Part shown: positions 15,719 to 24,287 of the stretch, in pieces
Numbering within the stretch: position 1 is the stretch's first letter
Layout: every line of letters starts with the position of its first letter
DNA from: CAVRGQ01 sp963720785
Lineage (GTDB): Bacteria > Actinomycetota > Acidimicrobiia > IMCC26256 > DASPTH01
NCBI GenBank assembly: GCA_963720785.1
Contig: CAVRGQ010000008.1
Location: 806,001-870,000, forward strand
Direction: 5' to 3'
DNA: 64,000 nucleotides
The notes under the pieces: model-generated
The model's database searches: none
Seen by the model: the letters and a program-made list of their open reading frames with translations, nothing else
Told to the model about the DNA's origin: nothing
Made by a program: the position numbers and the translations under genes

Positions 15719-17164
15719 TCAGGCGAGCTCGAAGTCGTCGAGGTTCGGGGTCTCCACCGCCGCCTTGAAGTCCCACATGGACCACGGGTATTGCGTGACC
15801 ATCCGGCCCGACTCGGCGAGGTAGTAGTGGCTGCAGCCGCCCTTCCACACCTCGATGCCGTCGAGCGCCGCTTGCAGCTTCTCGTTGTACTCGTCCATGA
15901 CGTCTCGCTTCACGTCGACTGAGCGGACACCGGCCTCGTCCATCGCCCGCAGCAGCTTGGTGACGTACTGCACCTGGTACTCGATCATCGGGATCAGCGA
16001 CCCCTGGTTGGTGTTCGGGCCGTAGAGCATGAAGAGGTTGGGAAAGCCCGACGTGGTCATGCCGAGGTAGGCCTGCGCGCCGTCGGCCCACGCGGCCTCG
16101 AGCGCGAGGCCGTTGCGGCCGGTGATCGGGATGCGCGACGCGAACTTGTCGACGTGATAGCCGGTCGCGAACACGATCACGTCGAGGTCGTGCTCGGTGC
16201 CGTCACCGGTAACGATGCCGGTGGGGGTGATCCGCTCGATGGCGTCGGTCACCAGTGTCACGTTGTCGCGGTTGAACGTCGGGTAGTAGTCGTTCGAGAA
16301 CAGCGGCCGCGTGCAACCCCACGGCGTGTCGGGCGTGAGCTTCCTGCGCACCTCGGGGTCTTCGACCACTTCGATCGCACACGCTGCGACCCACTCGGCG
16401 ATCTTGACCGACTCGGGGTTGGTGAACGGGATCGACGGACCGACGCCCGACATGATCCCGTTGTGGTGCTCGAGCAGCGCGGTGGAGTCGGTGCGGAAGG
16501 CCTCGAGCTGATCGGGCGTGTGCGCGACGTCTTCCTTCGGCAGCACCCAGTTGGGCGAACGCTGGAACACCGTGAGCTGCGCCGCGCTCTGCGCGATCAC
16601 GGGGATCGACTGGACCGCACTCGCCGCGCTCCCGATGACCCCCACCCGCTTGCCGGTGAGGTCGAGCCGCTCGTCCCACGCGCCGGTGTGCACGGCCACG
16701 CCCGCGAAGGTGTCGCGCCCTTCGATGTCGGGGTACTTGAGCTCGCCGAACATCCCCTGCGCGCTGATCACGACGTCGGCCTCGATCTCCTCGCCGGCAT
16801 CGGTCGTGACCAACCAGCGCCCGGCCGCGTCGTCCCAGCGGCACTGCGCGATCCCGGTGTTCAGCCGGATGTGGGGCCAGAGGTCGAAGTCGGTGACCGT
16901 CTGGCGCATGTACTCGAGGATCTCCGCCTGGCCCGCGTAGGAGCGCGTCCATGCTGGGTTGAGGTTGAACGTGAAGCTGTAGACGTGGCTCCACACGTCG
17001 CACGCCAGGCCGGGATACCGGTTGCGCTGCCACGTGCCGCCGACCTCGCCGGCGCGCTCGTAGAGGGTGACGTCGGTGTAGCCCGCCTCGCGGAGGTAGT
17101 AGCCCGAACTGATCCCACCCGGGCCCGCGCCGATCACCACGATCCGCCGGGTGTTCTCGCTCAT
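15719..17164 (-). CDS. Flavin-containing Baeyer-Villiger-type monooxygenase
   Basis: This 481-residue class B flavoprotein monooxygenase has an N-terminal FAD motif VVIGAGPGGISSG, an ERAGEVGGTWQRNRYPG segment, the Baeyer-Villiger fingerprint FAGVAVHTGAWD, and a second dinucleotide (NADPH) motif VGVIGSAASAVQSIP. It would insert one oxygen atom next to a ketone, or oxidise a soft heteroatom, using NADPH and O2. The ATG at 17164 has GGGGGAG upstream and gives the usual family N-terminus. It is the last gene of a three-gene run (SRPBCC, unknown, monooxygenase) with gaps of 30 and 82 bases, which suggests a shared substrate. Confidence 0.88.
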   Translation of the reverse strand: MSENTRRIVVIGAGPGGISSGYYLREAGYTDVTLYERAGEVGGTWQRNRYPGLACDVWSHVYSFTFNLNPAWTRSYAGQAEILEYMRQTVTDFDLWPHIRLNTGIAQCRWDDAAGRWLVTTDAGEEIEADVVISAQGMFGELKYPDIEGRDTFAGVAVHTGAWDERLDLTGKRVGVIGSAASAVQSIPVIAQSAAQLTVFQRSPNWVLPKEDVAHTPDQLEAFRTDSTALLEHHNGIMSGVGPSIPFTNPESVKIAEWVAACAIEVVEDPEVRRKLTPDTPWGCTRPLFSNDYYPTFNRDNVTLVTDAIERITPTGIVTGDGTEHDLDVIVFATGYHVDKFASRIPITGRNGLALEAAWADGAQAYLGMTTSGFPNLFMLYGPNTNQGSLIPMIEYQVQYVTKLLRAMDEAGVRSVDVKRDVMDEYNEKLQAALDGIEVWKGGCSHYYLAESGRMVTQYPWSMWDFKAAVETPNLDDFELA

Positions 17165-17246
17165 CTCGACTCCCCCGTTGACGCCATCCACTCGAGCGGC
17201 CGCCCGAAAGCCACGTACGGCAGGTGACCCTACGCGACCGACGCGC

Positions 17247-18005
17247 CTACCAGAGCTCGTCGAGGTGGGTGCGGGTGCCGGGAACGGTGGGCACGAAGGG
17301 CGCGACGAGGAGCGGGTCCATGACGTCTCCGATGCGAGCCGCGACCCCGGGCCACGCCGAGGCGGGGTACTCCCGGAGGAAGCAGCAGTGCACGACGATG
17401 TCGGACGGCACCGCCGCGTCGGTCTCGCCGATGATCACTCCGGGCATCGCGGGCAGCGGGTCGGGCAGCTCGACGGGACGGAAGCTGACGACGCGGTCGA
17501 CGGGGAGATCGTCCGACAGCAGGCGCTCGGCGGCGGCCGTCGAAGAGTTCGCTTCCCAGATGACGACGAGCCCGGCATAGGGGTGGTACAGCGCGAGTTC
17601 GACCGGCACGCCGTCGTCACGAGCTGCCCGCGTGCCGACCACGTCGTAGTACGCGGTGGACACGTGGTGGCGATCGGTGTTCATCCGGCCCAGCCCGGCG
17701 AGCCGGGCGGCCTCGGGGAAACCCCAGTCGCAGTGGGCCGCGAGTTGGCCCTGCTCGATCCAGTAGAGCGTGATGAACGAGCCGTCGTCGACCGGGCGGG
17801 CGACCGGCGACTGGGCGGGGAAGCGCAGCGACTTCAGCTCGCGGGTGGCCGCGAAGCGGCGGCCGGCGAACGCGCCGGGGCCCGTGAGGACGCCGCTCAG
17901 GAAGTGATCGCGCTCGTACCAGTCGTTGTACGCGACCACGGTGTCGCGGTGAGGCTCGACCATCGTGATCAACGCGTGGCCGAGCGCGAGGTGGTCGGCC
18001 GTCAC
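17247..18005 (-). CDS. Conserved hypothetical protein, possible EthD/Dabb-like fold
   Basis: The 252-residue product has no clear catalytic motif. Residues near 20-50 (YNDWYERDHFLSG and GPGAFAGRRF) resemble the opening of EthD-type alpha+beta barrels, and a similar pattern may recur in the second half (VVIWEANSSTAAAERLL, FLREYPASAWPG), so a tandem barrel is possible. That is weak pattern evidence. The gene starts with GTG at 18005 and lies between an SRPBCC gene and the Baeyer-Villiger monooxygenase in one orientation, so it likely acts in the same pathway. Confidence 0.6.
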   Translation of the reverse strand: MTADHLALGHALITMVEPHRDTVVAYNDWYERDHFLSGVLTGPGAFAGRRFAATRELKSLRFPAQSPVARPVDDGSFITLYWIEQGQLAAHCDWGFPEAARLAGLGRMNTDRHHVSTAYYDVVGTRAARDDGVPVELALYHPYAGLVVIWEANSSTAAAERLLSDDLPVDRVVSFRPVELPDPLPAMPGVIIGETDAAVPSDIVVHCCFLREYPASAWPGVAARIGDVMDPLLVAPFVPTVPGTRTHLDELW

Positions 18006-18035
18006 GAGCGTGTCCGGTGCGTCATTGCGCGGCCA

Positions 18036-18509
18036 TTACGTGGTGCGGACGGTCCGCTCGAGGATCCCGAGCGTGGCGCGCAGCGCGGTGTCGGGCACGA
18101 TCGGGAACCGGTCCCTGATGTCGTCGCCCACCTTCGACCAGTCGCAGTACGAGGTCACGTTGGTGAAGCCATCCTCGCCGGGTTCGAGTCGGTAGCCGTA
18201 GAAGTGGTCGACCGGCACGTCGGGCCCGAGGTTCCAGGCGAGCTCCCGATCACGTTCGAAGGTGATGATGTGCACGGTCACGTCGTACTTGCCCAGCGGG
18301 AAGTCGTTCAGTGACTCCCGGTCCATGTGGATGACGAAGGTGTCGCCCACCTTCTCGGCCGGTTCGCCGCTGTAGCTCTGCAACATGCCCGAGGCGTCGA
18401 TGGCAACGTGCCCGGCCGGGCTGCGGATGACGTCGAAGATCACCGACGCCGGCGCCGGGATCGGCCTCGTCACTTCCATGCGATCGGTGAGGAACACGGT
18501 GTCCGGCAT
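18036..18509 (-). CDS. SRPBCC family protein
   Basis: This 157-residue START/Bet v1-like protein has the first strand MEVTRPIPAPASVIFDVIRS, the conserved VTVHIITFERDRELAWNLG region and the terminal amphipathic helix ALRATLGILERTV. The fold makes a deep hydrophobic pocket for lipids, polyketides or aromatic intermediates. It is the first gene of the monooxygenase run and divergent from a second SRPBCC gene 119 bases away. Confidence 0.8.
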   Translation of the reverse strand: MPDTVFLTDRMEVTRPIPAPASVIFDVIRSPAGHVAIDASGMLQSYSGEPAEKVGDTFVIHMDRESLNDFPLGKYDVTVHIITFERDRELAWNLGPDVPVDHFYGYRLEPGEDGFTNVTSYCDWSKVGDDIRDRFPIVPDTALRATLGILERTVRTT

Positions 18510-18628
18510 GTCGAGCTCTCCTCGCGCCAGCGGTCAGACGGATGCGGAGGTGACCGTAGACGGGTGCCGCCGCCCTGTCGATCGCCGCGGGAGGCGCGCC
18601 AACCGGCGATCCCTGCGAGACTGGCGCG

Positions 18629-19090
18629 ATGGGCGCATCCCGTTACGAGTTCCGCAGCACCTGGCACCTCAGTGCCGCGCCGGACGACGTGTACGCCGTG
18701 CTGGAGCGCCTGCCCGACTATCCGCTCTGGTGGCCGCAGGTCCGCAGCGTCACGCCACGCGGCGACAACGCGTACGCGCTCGTCTGCCGGTCGTCGCTGC
18801 CCTACGAGCTCCGCTTCACCACCACCCAGGCCCGACGCGATCCGGTCGACCGGGTGCTGGAGGCAACCATGGCCGGTGACCTCGCCGGGTTCTCCCGCTG
18901 GACCATCGGCGTCGACGCCGCCGGTGCGGTCGCGACGTTCGAGGAGGACGTCGTGGCCAACAAGGCCCTGCTGCGGCGCCTCGAGCCGATCGCCCGGCCG
19001 GTGTTCAAGGCCAACCACTCGAAGATGATGCGCGACGGTGAGCGCGGGCTGCGTACGTTCCTCGCCGGCTACCGCGCGCAGCACGACTGA
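18629..19090 (+). CDS. SRPBCC family (polyketide cyclase-like) protein
   Basis: This 153-residue helix-grip protein reads EFRSTWHLSAAPDDVYAVLE and DYPLWWPQVRSV, the classical START opening, and ends with the long helix NHSKMMRDGERGLRTFLAGY. It probably binds a small hydrophobic ligand. The next gene starts 13 bases downstream, so the two are likely co-transcribed. It shares only the fold with the divergent SRPBCC protein at 18036-18509. Confidence 0.8.
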   Translation: MGASRYEFRSTWHLSAAPDDVYAVLERLPDYPLWWPQVRSVTPRGDNAYALVCRSSLPYELRFTTTQARRDPVDRVLEATMAGDLAGFSRWTIGVDAAGAVATFEEDVVANKALLRRLEPIARPVFKANHSKMMRDGERGLRTFLAGYRAQHD

Positions 19091-19103
19091 GCGCGACGCT
19101 CTC

Positions 19104-20084
19104 GTGGACGCACTCGACCCGCCGCCGCGCCTGCGAATCGGCGCGCTGGTGCAGAACTTCGCCGGCTTCCCCGAGACGGGCCGCAGCGCCCGCGCGTGCG
19201 TCGACGTCGCCACCCACGCCGAGCTGCGTGGCTTCGACTCCGTCTGGGTGACCGATCACGTCGTGCTCCCGGAGGTACGCGATGCCCGCTACCCGCACAA
19301 CGACACCGGCGACTTCCCGTACCAGTGGGACCAGGACATCCACGAGCCCCTCGCGCTCATGGCCGCGATCGCGCAGGCGACCGAACGCGTCCAGATCGGC
19401 GTGGCTGTGCTCGTGCTCCCCTATCGCAACGCCCTCGTCACCGCGAAGATGCTCGCGACCATCGACCAGCTCGCCGAGGGTCGCGTGATCCTCGGCGCGG
19501 GTGTGGGCTGGTTGCGCGACGAGTTCGTCGCGCTGCAGTTGCCCGAGGACGTGTTCGAACACCGCGGCTCGGTCGCCGAGGACCACATCCGCGCCATGCG
19601 CGTCGCGTGGTCCGCCGAAGGCGCGGCGACCTACGACGGGAAGTGGGTGCGCTTCGACGCGGTCGGCACGCGACCGCAGCCACCGCGCGGCGGCCACCTG
19701 CCCGTGTGGGTCGGCGGGAAGGGCGAGCGCGCCTTGCGTCGCGCGGTGCGCCTCGGGGACGGCTACCTCGCGATCGCGAGCGATCCGGTGCTCCTGCGGC
19801 GCGAGGTCGACGTGCTCCGTGCGACGGCGGAGGCCGAGGGCCGCGACCCCGACGAGCTCACGGTCGGACTCATCGACGGCATCGTCGTGACCGATACGCC
19901 GCTCGGCTCCGACCGCGGCCCGCTGCAGGGTTCACCCGAACAGATCGTGGAAGGTCTGCACGCCTTCGCCGACGCGGGCCTCGACCACCTCGTCGCCGGC
20001 GTGCGCCGCGCCGGTGACCCCAGCTTCAGCGGGACCCTCCATGCCATCGACGTGGTCGCCGCCGACGTGCTCCCCCACCTCTGA
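19104..20084 (+). CDS. LLM class F420-dependent oxidoreductase (TIGR03619-like)
   Basis: This luciferase-like TIM barrel of about 326 residues carries GFDSVWVTDHVVLPE, RVQIGVAVLVLPYRNALVTA and ILGAGVGWLRDEF, the usual F420/flavin pocket, and GGHLPVWVGGKGERALRRAV. Members of this subfamily reduce or oxidise substrates with coenzyme F420. GTG 19104 is preferred, since an earlier in-frame start would overlap the SRPBCC gene. The substrate is unknown; a related enzyme is at 36584-37504. Confidence 0.85.
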   Translation: MDALDPPPRLRIGALVQNFAGFPETGRSARACVDVATHAELRGFDSVWVTDHVVLPEVRDARYPHNDTGDFPYQWDQDIHEPLALMAAIAQATERVQIGVAVLVLPYRNALVTAKMLATIDQLAEGRVILGAGVGWLRDEFVALQLPEDVFEHRGSVAEDHIRAMRVAWSAEGAATYDGKWVRFDAVGTRPQPPRGGHLPVWVGGKGERALRRAVRLGDGYLAIASDPVLLRREVDVLRATAEAEGRDPDELTVGLIDGIVVTDTPLGSDRGPLQGSPEQIVEGLHAFADAGLDHLVAGVRRAGDPSFSGTLHAIDVVAADVLPHL

Positions 20085-20134
20085 CCGCGGAAGTCGGCCG
20101 CGCGGCCGAGTCACTCGATGCCGATCTCGAGCCG

Positions 20135-20978
20135 TTGGCGCGTCTCCTCCTCCGCTCGGAGGGTGTCGCCTCCTCCTTCATCGAGGGCATCACCGCGCCG
20201 GTCACGCTCTGCGACTGGCACCGGTCGCTCATGGCAGGTTCACCCACTCCGGAGCGGTTCGTGGGTCGCATCCGAGACGGACAGGGATGGATCGGTGGCA
20301 AGTCGCCAATCGACGCCTACCTCGTGACGCCCCGTCCTGATCGCCTCCCCGCGCTGCTCGACGACTTGATGGCCTGGACGAACCGCACCGACGTCGACCC
20401 GATCGCCCAGGCTGCGATTGCCCACGCGCGAGTTCGAGCTGATCCACCCGTTCGCTGACGGCAACGGTCGCATCGGACGCGTCCTCGTCGTGTGGATGCT
20501 CGTGCGCCGACTCGCACTGCTGGTTCCTCCGCCGGTGTCGGTCGCCGGCGCCGCGGACGTCAGCGGGTATGCAGCCGGCCTCGTGAGGTTCCGTCTGAGT
20601 GACCATCTCGGTTGGATCCGGTGGTTCGCCGACGCCGTCACGGCCGGCGGCATCGCGGAGCGCGAGTTGCTCGAAGCCGTCGACACGATCCGGGCGCGGT
20701 GGCGAAGCCGGTTGGTCGAAGAGGGAGTTCGGAGTGAAGCAGTCACGCACCGAGTGCTCGAGCTGATGCCCCGGCACCTCGTACTCACGAGTGCGCTGAT
20801 CACCGAGGAACTCGGCGTCTCAACCAAGGCGGCGGCGACCACCCTGGCCCGCCTCGCCGCCCTCGGCATCCTGACCCCGCACGAAACCGCTCCGGCCCGG
20901 GGACGCGGGCGGCCACGGCGGATCTACCTCGCGACCGAGTTGCTCGGCCTCGCCGGTTCGTCGCCGCTCCGCCGCTGA
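20135..20978 (+). pseudogene. Fic/DOC family protein, frameshifted and possibly N-truncated
   Basis: The first frame carries the inhibitory-helix region SEGVASSFIEGI and runs to AIAHA near 20430. The second frame begins at QFELIHPFADGNGRIGR, the full Fic active-site motif HPFxxGNGRxxR. An extra G in GCGCGAG near 20430 breaks the gene; removing it gives 280 residues. The C-terminus is a winged helix (ALITEELGVSTKAAATTLAR) ending in GRGRPRRIYLAT, common in bacterial Fic proteins that AMPylate a partner. The start is unclear: only a TTG at 20135 is available and homologues usually have 60-80 more residues. Confidence 0.7.
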
Positions 20979-21010
20979 AGGGGACCGACTCGCTCGCAAC
21001 GACGGTCGGC

Positions 21011-21253
21011 TCACACCGGCGGCGTCGCACTCCGTCGGTCGCCGTCGCGGAAGCGGCGTTCCTGGCACGGGCCGCAGTAGGCGGCACTGTTGTACCGCGA
21101 AAGCATCGTGTCGCACGGTTCCTCGACCAGCTGACCGTTCTCGACCCGCACCTTGACGCCCTGACAGACTCGACCGATCCGATACGCCTTGACCGGCGCC
21201 TGACTCGTGAGGACGGTGGCCCGCACCGACTGACCATCTCTCGTCGCCATCAT
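21011..21253 (-). CDS. Small conserved hypothetical protein with Cys motif
   Basis: This 80-residue frame starts at ATG 21253 (or 21250) after GGAGGTC. It reads AYRIGRVCQGVKVRVENGQL and ends near CDTMLSRYNSAAYCGPCQER, so three cysteines plus a CxxC could form a zinc site. The N-terminal part has a basic stretch. I do not recognise a function. It is divergent from tatA. Confidence 0.5.
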   Translation of the reverse strand: MMATRDGQSVRATVLTSQAPVKAYRIGRVCQGVKVRVENGQLVEEPCDTMLSRYNSAAYCGPCQERRFRDGDRRSATPPV

Positions 21254-21385
21254 GACCTCCGTTGCCGACCGGCCGGATCTCGAGGGTGTCCCCGGCTGTA
21301 CCCGGAACCATCGATCGGCAATCCACATTCCCGTCGGCGCCGAACACCAGGACACGGCAAGATCGCGCAAGGAAGGGAACCCGTC

Positions 21386-21526
21386 ATGAACATCGGTGTC
21401 ACCGAGTTGCTCATCGTGTTGGCGGTCCTGATGCTCCTCTTCGGCTCGACGCGGCTGCCGGCGTTGGCCCGCTCCGTCGGCCAGGCGAAGCGCGAGTTCG
21501 AGCGCGGAGAGCACGCGAAGGAGTGA
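21386..21526 (+). CDS. tatA: Sec-independent protein translocase TatA/E-like
   Basis: The frame encodes only 46 residues, below usual gene-calling length, but is an unmistakable TatA: a short N-terminus, membrane helix ELLIVLAVLMLLFGSTRLPA with the family's FGxxxLP hinge, then the amphipathic helix LARSVGQAKREFERG. It would oligomerise in the cytoplasmic membrane to pass folded proteins with twin-arginine signals. There is no tatC nearby. Its stop overlaps the GTG start of the downstream SGNH hydrolase (GTGA), an unusual pairing. Confidence 0.85.
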   Translation: MNIGVTELLIVLAVLMLLFGSTRLPALARSVGQAKREFERGEHAKE

Positions 21527-22350
21527 CGGGGTCGAGTCACCCTCGCGGTCAGTTCCGCGCGCTCCTCGTCGCGCTCGCGGCTGCGGTCGTCGCCGTCGCG
21601 TCGACGGCTCCCGCCGGCGCCGTCGATGCGAAGCAGCCGCTCCGGGTGCTGGTGGTGGGCAACTCGCTGGCGGGCACGCTCACGCGCGGGTCACCCCTCG
21701 CCGACGAGCCGCACGGGCTCGCAGCGCGGTCAGGGTTCGAGGTGACCGATCGCATCATCCTCGCCTGCGGAATCTCGTCGCTGCCGCAGGTCGTGCTCAC
21801 CTCGGGGCCGGCGCCCAACGCCTGCGGCGGGACGGGACACTGGCAGCAGCAGTGGCCGCTCGACGTCGCGAGCGTGCAGCCCGATGTCGTGTTCGTCGGC
21901 GCCGGCGATCACGACGTGTACGACGAACTCGCCGCCGACGGCAGCCTCGTACCTCAGGGCAGCGCGGCGTGGCGGGCGCAGTACTCCGCCGACGTGGCCG
22001 ACCTGTTCCGGGTGTTGCGGGCAACCGGCGCGACGGTCGTGGCCATGACCCCGGGGTGCTACGGCGAGAACACGTTGGACCCCGCGGAGCCTCCGATCGT
22101 GCAGCGTGGTGATGCGGAGCGGGTGCACGCGGTGCAGGCGATCTGGCGCGAGCAAGCCAATGCGCGTCGCGGTGTGCACTACCTCGACCTGGACGCCGAG
22201 ATCTGCCCGGGCGGTGTCGCCGATCCGGTGCTCCGGCCCGACGGAGTGCACTTCTCGCAGACCGGCGCCGACCACCTTGCGGGCGCCGTCGATCGTTCCT
22301 TGCGCGACGCCATCCGGATCGACCACCGATCGGCGCACCCGCGCGGTTGA
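21523..22350 (+). CDS. Secreted SGNH/GDSL-type hydrolase
   Basis: This 275-residue protein has an N-terminal signal peptide (ALLVALAAAVVAVASTAPAG). The hydrolase blocks are VLVVGNSLAG (nucleophile Ser, block I), FVGAGDHDVYDE (block III position, with Asp in place of the usual Asn), and RPDGVHFSQTGADHLA (Asp-x-x-His, block V). It resembles acyltransferase-associated SGNH domains of actinobacteria. The GTG start overlaps tatA by four bases; coupling of an exported enzyme with a Tat component is suggestive, although the signal has no RR pair that I can see near the start. Confidence 0.8.
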   Translation: MTGSSHPRGQFRALLVALAAAVVAVASTAPAGAVDAKQPLRVLVVGNSLAGTLTRGSPLADEPHGLAARSGFEVTDRIILACGISSLPQVVLTSGPAPNACGGTGHWQQQWPLDVASVQPDVVFVGAGDHDVYDELAADGSLVPQGSAAWRAQYSADVADLFRVLRATGATVVAMTPGCYGENTLDPAEPPIVQRGDAERVHAVQAIWREQANARRGVHYLDLDAEICPGGVADPVLRPDGVHFSQTGADHLAGAVDRSLRDAIRIDHRSAHPRG

Positions 22351-22358
22351 CTCAGAGG

Positions 22359-23144
22359 TCAGCCGCCCTCCACCTCACGAATCGCGGCACGGTCGGCGAC
22401 GCCAGGCGTGCCCAGCTCGATGCCCACGGGCAGCTCCACGTGCAGCTCGTCGGCGCCGTCGACGTAGGCCGTGCCGTCCACGAGGGTCGCGTCGAGCACG
22501 TGCCCTCCGACGGTGCGGTCGTCGGAGAGGAAGTGCAGGTGGTACCCGGGCACCTCGAGGCCGGCCGTGCCGTCGGGGAAACGGAAGCCGACGATCACGC
22601 CGGTCGAGCGTTGGATCGTCCACTCGGTCTGATGCTTCGTCACATCGGCGAGCGGCGGGTACGGCGGGTGCTGCGCGTGCACGCTGCGCAGGCGCAGGTC
22701 GGAGAACTCACCCTCGATGCGCACCGCGAGCACGGACGCGTGCGGCGCCAGGGCCTCGATCTCGGCGCGCACGGTGGCGAGCGACGCCGGGCCGGTGATG
22801 CACGCGCTCGCCAACGGCGAGAACCGGCAGACCACCGCGAAGGGTGTCTGCGTCTCCGGTGGCACGGCGCTCACGTTGCCGTCGCCGTCGACCACCACCG
22901 CTTCGCCGTCGACGATGATCAGCTCACCACCGAGGTGTTGGATCGTGCCGATGCCGAGGTCGCCGTGACGGAGGACCTCGCCGATCGTGGCGTCGCCGTC
23001 GAAGCGGCCACCCATCAGACCGTCGAGAGTGCCCGCCTGGAACGCGGTGTGCTCGGCCGCCGAGTCGTGGGCGAACCCGCGCCGGTTGAGCGCCCGCACG
23101 TGGAGGGCCCCGAGGAGCCGGTCGTCGATGATGTCCCTGGCCAC
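22359..23144 (-). CDS. budA: Alpha-acetolactate decarboxylase
   Basis: This 261-residue protein converts 2-acetolactate to acetoin. Family hallmarks are AFQAGTLDGLMGGRFDGD, TIGEVLRHGDLGIGTIQHL and the zinc-binding region GYHLHFLSDDRTVGGHVLD, giving the His-x-His and third His ligands. The conserved RxS-like RSTGVIVGFRFP lies before it. GTG 23144 is used since homology begins at ARDIIDDRLLGAL; the frame is open further upstream. No acetolactate synthase or butanediol dehydrogenase is nearby, so the metabolic context is unclear. Confidence 0.85.
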   Translation of the reverse strand: MARDIIDDRLLGALHVRALNRRGFAHDSAAEHTAFQAGTLDGLMGGRFDGDATIGEVLRHGDLGIGTIQHLGGELIIVDGEAVVVDGDGNVSAVPPETQTPFAVVCRFSPLASACITGPASLATVRAEIEALAPHASVLAVRIEGEFSDLRLRSVHAQHPPYPPLADVTKHQTEWTIQRSTGVIVGFRFPDGTAGLEVPGYHLHFLSDDRTVGGHVLDATLVDGTAYVDGADELHVELPVGIELGTPGVADRAAIREVEGG

Positions 23145-23163
23145 GGCCGCAGAGACTACGACC

Positions 23164-23442
23164 TCACGCGAGCAGATCAGCTGCTTCCGGGTGGGTGTCG
23201 AGGTACTCGCGCACGTACCAGCAGGTGGGAACGACCCGCCGGCCCTGCGCCCGCACGTCGGCGAGCGCGCCCTCCACCAGCAGCGCGCCGAGCCCCTGAC
23301 CACGCCGCAGACGGTCGATCACCGTGTGGGGCATCACCACGGTGTCGCCCTCGACGCGGAAGTCGGCGATGCCGACGCGCTCGCCGTCGACCCACAGCTC
23401 GTACCGATGGGCCGCGTCGTCGCGGCGGACCTCGTGGCTCAC
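23164..23442 (-). CDS. GNAT family N-acetyltransferase, short YjdJ type
   Basis: This 92-residue minimal GNAT has VGIADFRVEGDTVVMPHTVI and the acetyl-CoA pyrophosphate loop RLRRGQGLGALLVEGAL (R/Q-x-x-G-x-G/A), ending in CWYVREYLDTHPEAADLL. This compact type lacks the N-terminal strand-helix part of full GNATs. Its target is unknown. It ends 20 bases upstream of the acetolactate decarboxylase start on the same strand. Confidence 0.85.
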   Translation of the reverse strand: MSHEVRRDDAAHRYELWVDGERVGIADFRVEGDTVVMPHTVIDRLRRGQGLGALLVEGALADVRAQGRRVVPTCWYVREYLDTHPEAADLLA

Positions 23443-23478
23443 GACACCCCAGTCAAGCCGCGATTCGCGGCGGGCGGG

Positions 23479-24270
23479 TCAGCCGGCGGCGAGGGCGGCG
23501 ACGATCTCGCGGAAGTCGGCCGCACCCGGCGGCACGAACGGATCGGCATCCGGCACGTCGGCGACGACATCGAGCAGTTGGTCGAGGCGGCCGAACGCCG
23601 GCGGGAGATGGCTCGACAATACGCACGTGGGCTCCAGCGCCCGCACCTCCTGCAAGTTCGAGTCGAACAGCAGGCGGTCGCTCAGGTGCGACCACGGCGA
23701 GTCGAACTTGGTCCAGAGGGTCATGCCGTCGATCAGCACCGCGTCGTCGACCTCGTCGAGCGACTGCTCCACGTCGGGGAGGAGCGCGCCGAACGCGTCG
23801 ACCGAGAAGTAGGTGCGCGTGTGCTCGTCGAACAGCGCGGTCGACATCGGGTTGTCGTACGTGGGCGGGCGCGACGCGCGCAGCCCGCGGTCACCGACGT
23901 CGAGCGTGTCGCCGGGTGCGATCGCGTACACGCGGTCGAGCGGCACCGGCCAGTGCGTGGCCATGCGCAGCGCACTGAACGTGTGGGTCACGAGCTGCGC
24001 GCGCGGCGCGGCGTCGAGCACGGCGGGGAGGTTGCCCGAGTGGTCGGTGTCGTCGTGGGTGAGCCACACCCAGCGGATCTCGGAGGGATCGATCGCGTCA
24101 TGCAACGCGTCGAGGAAGGCGTCGCCGTCGACCGCCATCCCGGTGTCGACGAGGACCGGCTCCTGCGCGTGGAGCACGAAGCTGTTGACCGCCAGCGCGC
24201 CGACCCCCGGCACCGTGAGATGGCTCGCGAGGACGGTGACGTCGTCGCCGACGCGGTACGACGGATCCAT
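23479..24270 (-). CDS. MBL fold metallo-hydrolase with variant HDDTDH motif
   Basis: This 263-residue protein has the strand and turn PVLVDTGMAVDGD and a metal motif THDDTDHSGNLP, where the classical HxHxDH is changed to HxDxDH (second His replaced by Asp), reminiscent of flavodiiron-type MBL domains that use HxExDH. Other ligand positions are likely in QLVTHTFSAL and the C-terminal LSSHLPPA. The ATG at 24270 follows GAGGAGCGTCAACA. It may be a hydrolase or an oxygen/redox-related MBL protein. It lies directly downstream of the STAND ATPase gene on the same strand (17-base gap). Confidence 0.8.
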   Translation of the reverse strand: MDPSYRVGDDVTVLASHLTVPGVGALAVNSFVLHAQEPVLVDTGMAVDGDAFLDALHDAIDPSEIRWVWLTHDDTDHSGNLPAVLDAAPRAQLVTHTFSALRMATHWPVPLDRVYAIAPGDTLDVGDRGLRASRPPTYDNPMSTALFDEHTRTYFSVDAFGALLPDVEQSLDEVDDAVLIDGMTLWTKFDSPWSHLSDRLLFDSNLQEVRALEPTCVLSSHLPPAFGRLDQLLDVVADVPDADPFVPPGAADFREIVAALAAG

Positions 24271-24287
24271 TGTTGACGCTCCTCGGT

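Noticed and set aside
22347..23978. 543-residue plus-strand open frame
   Set aside because: Antisense to acetolactate decarboxylase, GNAT and MBL genes, all of which have clear motifs.
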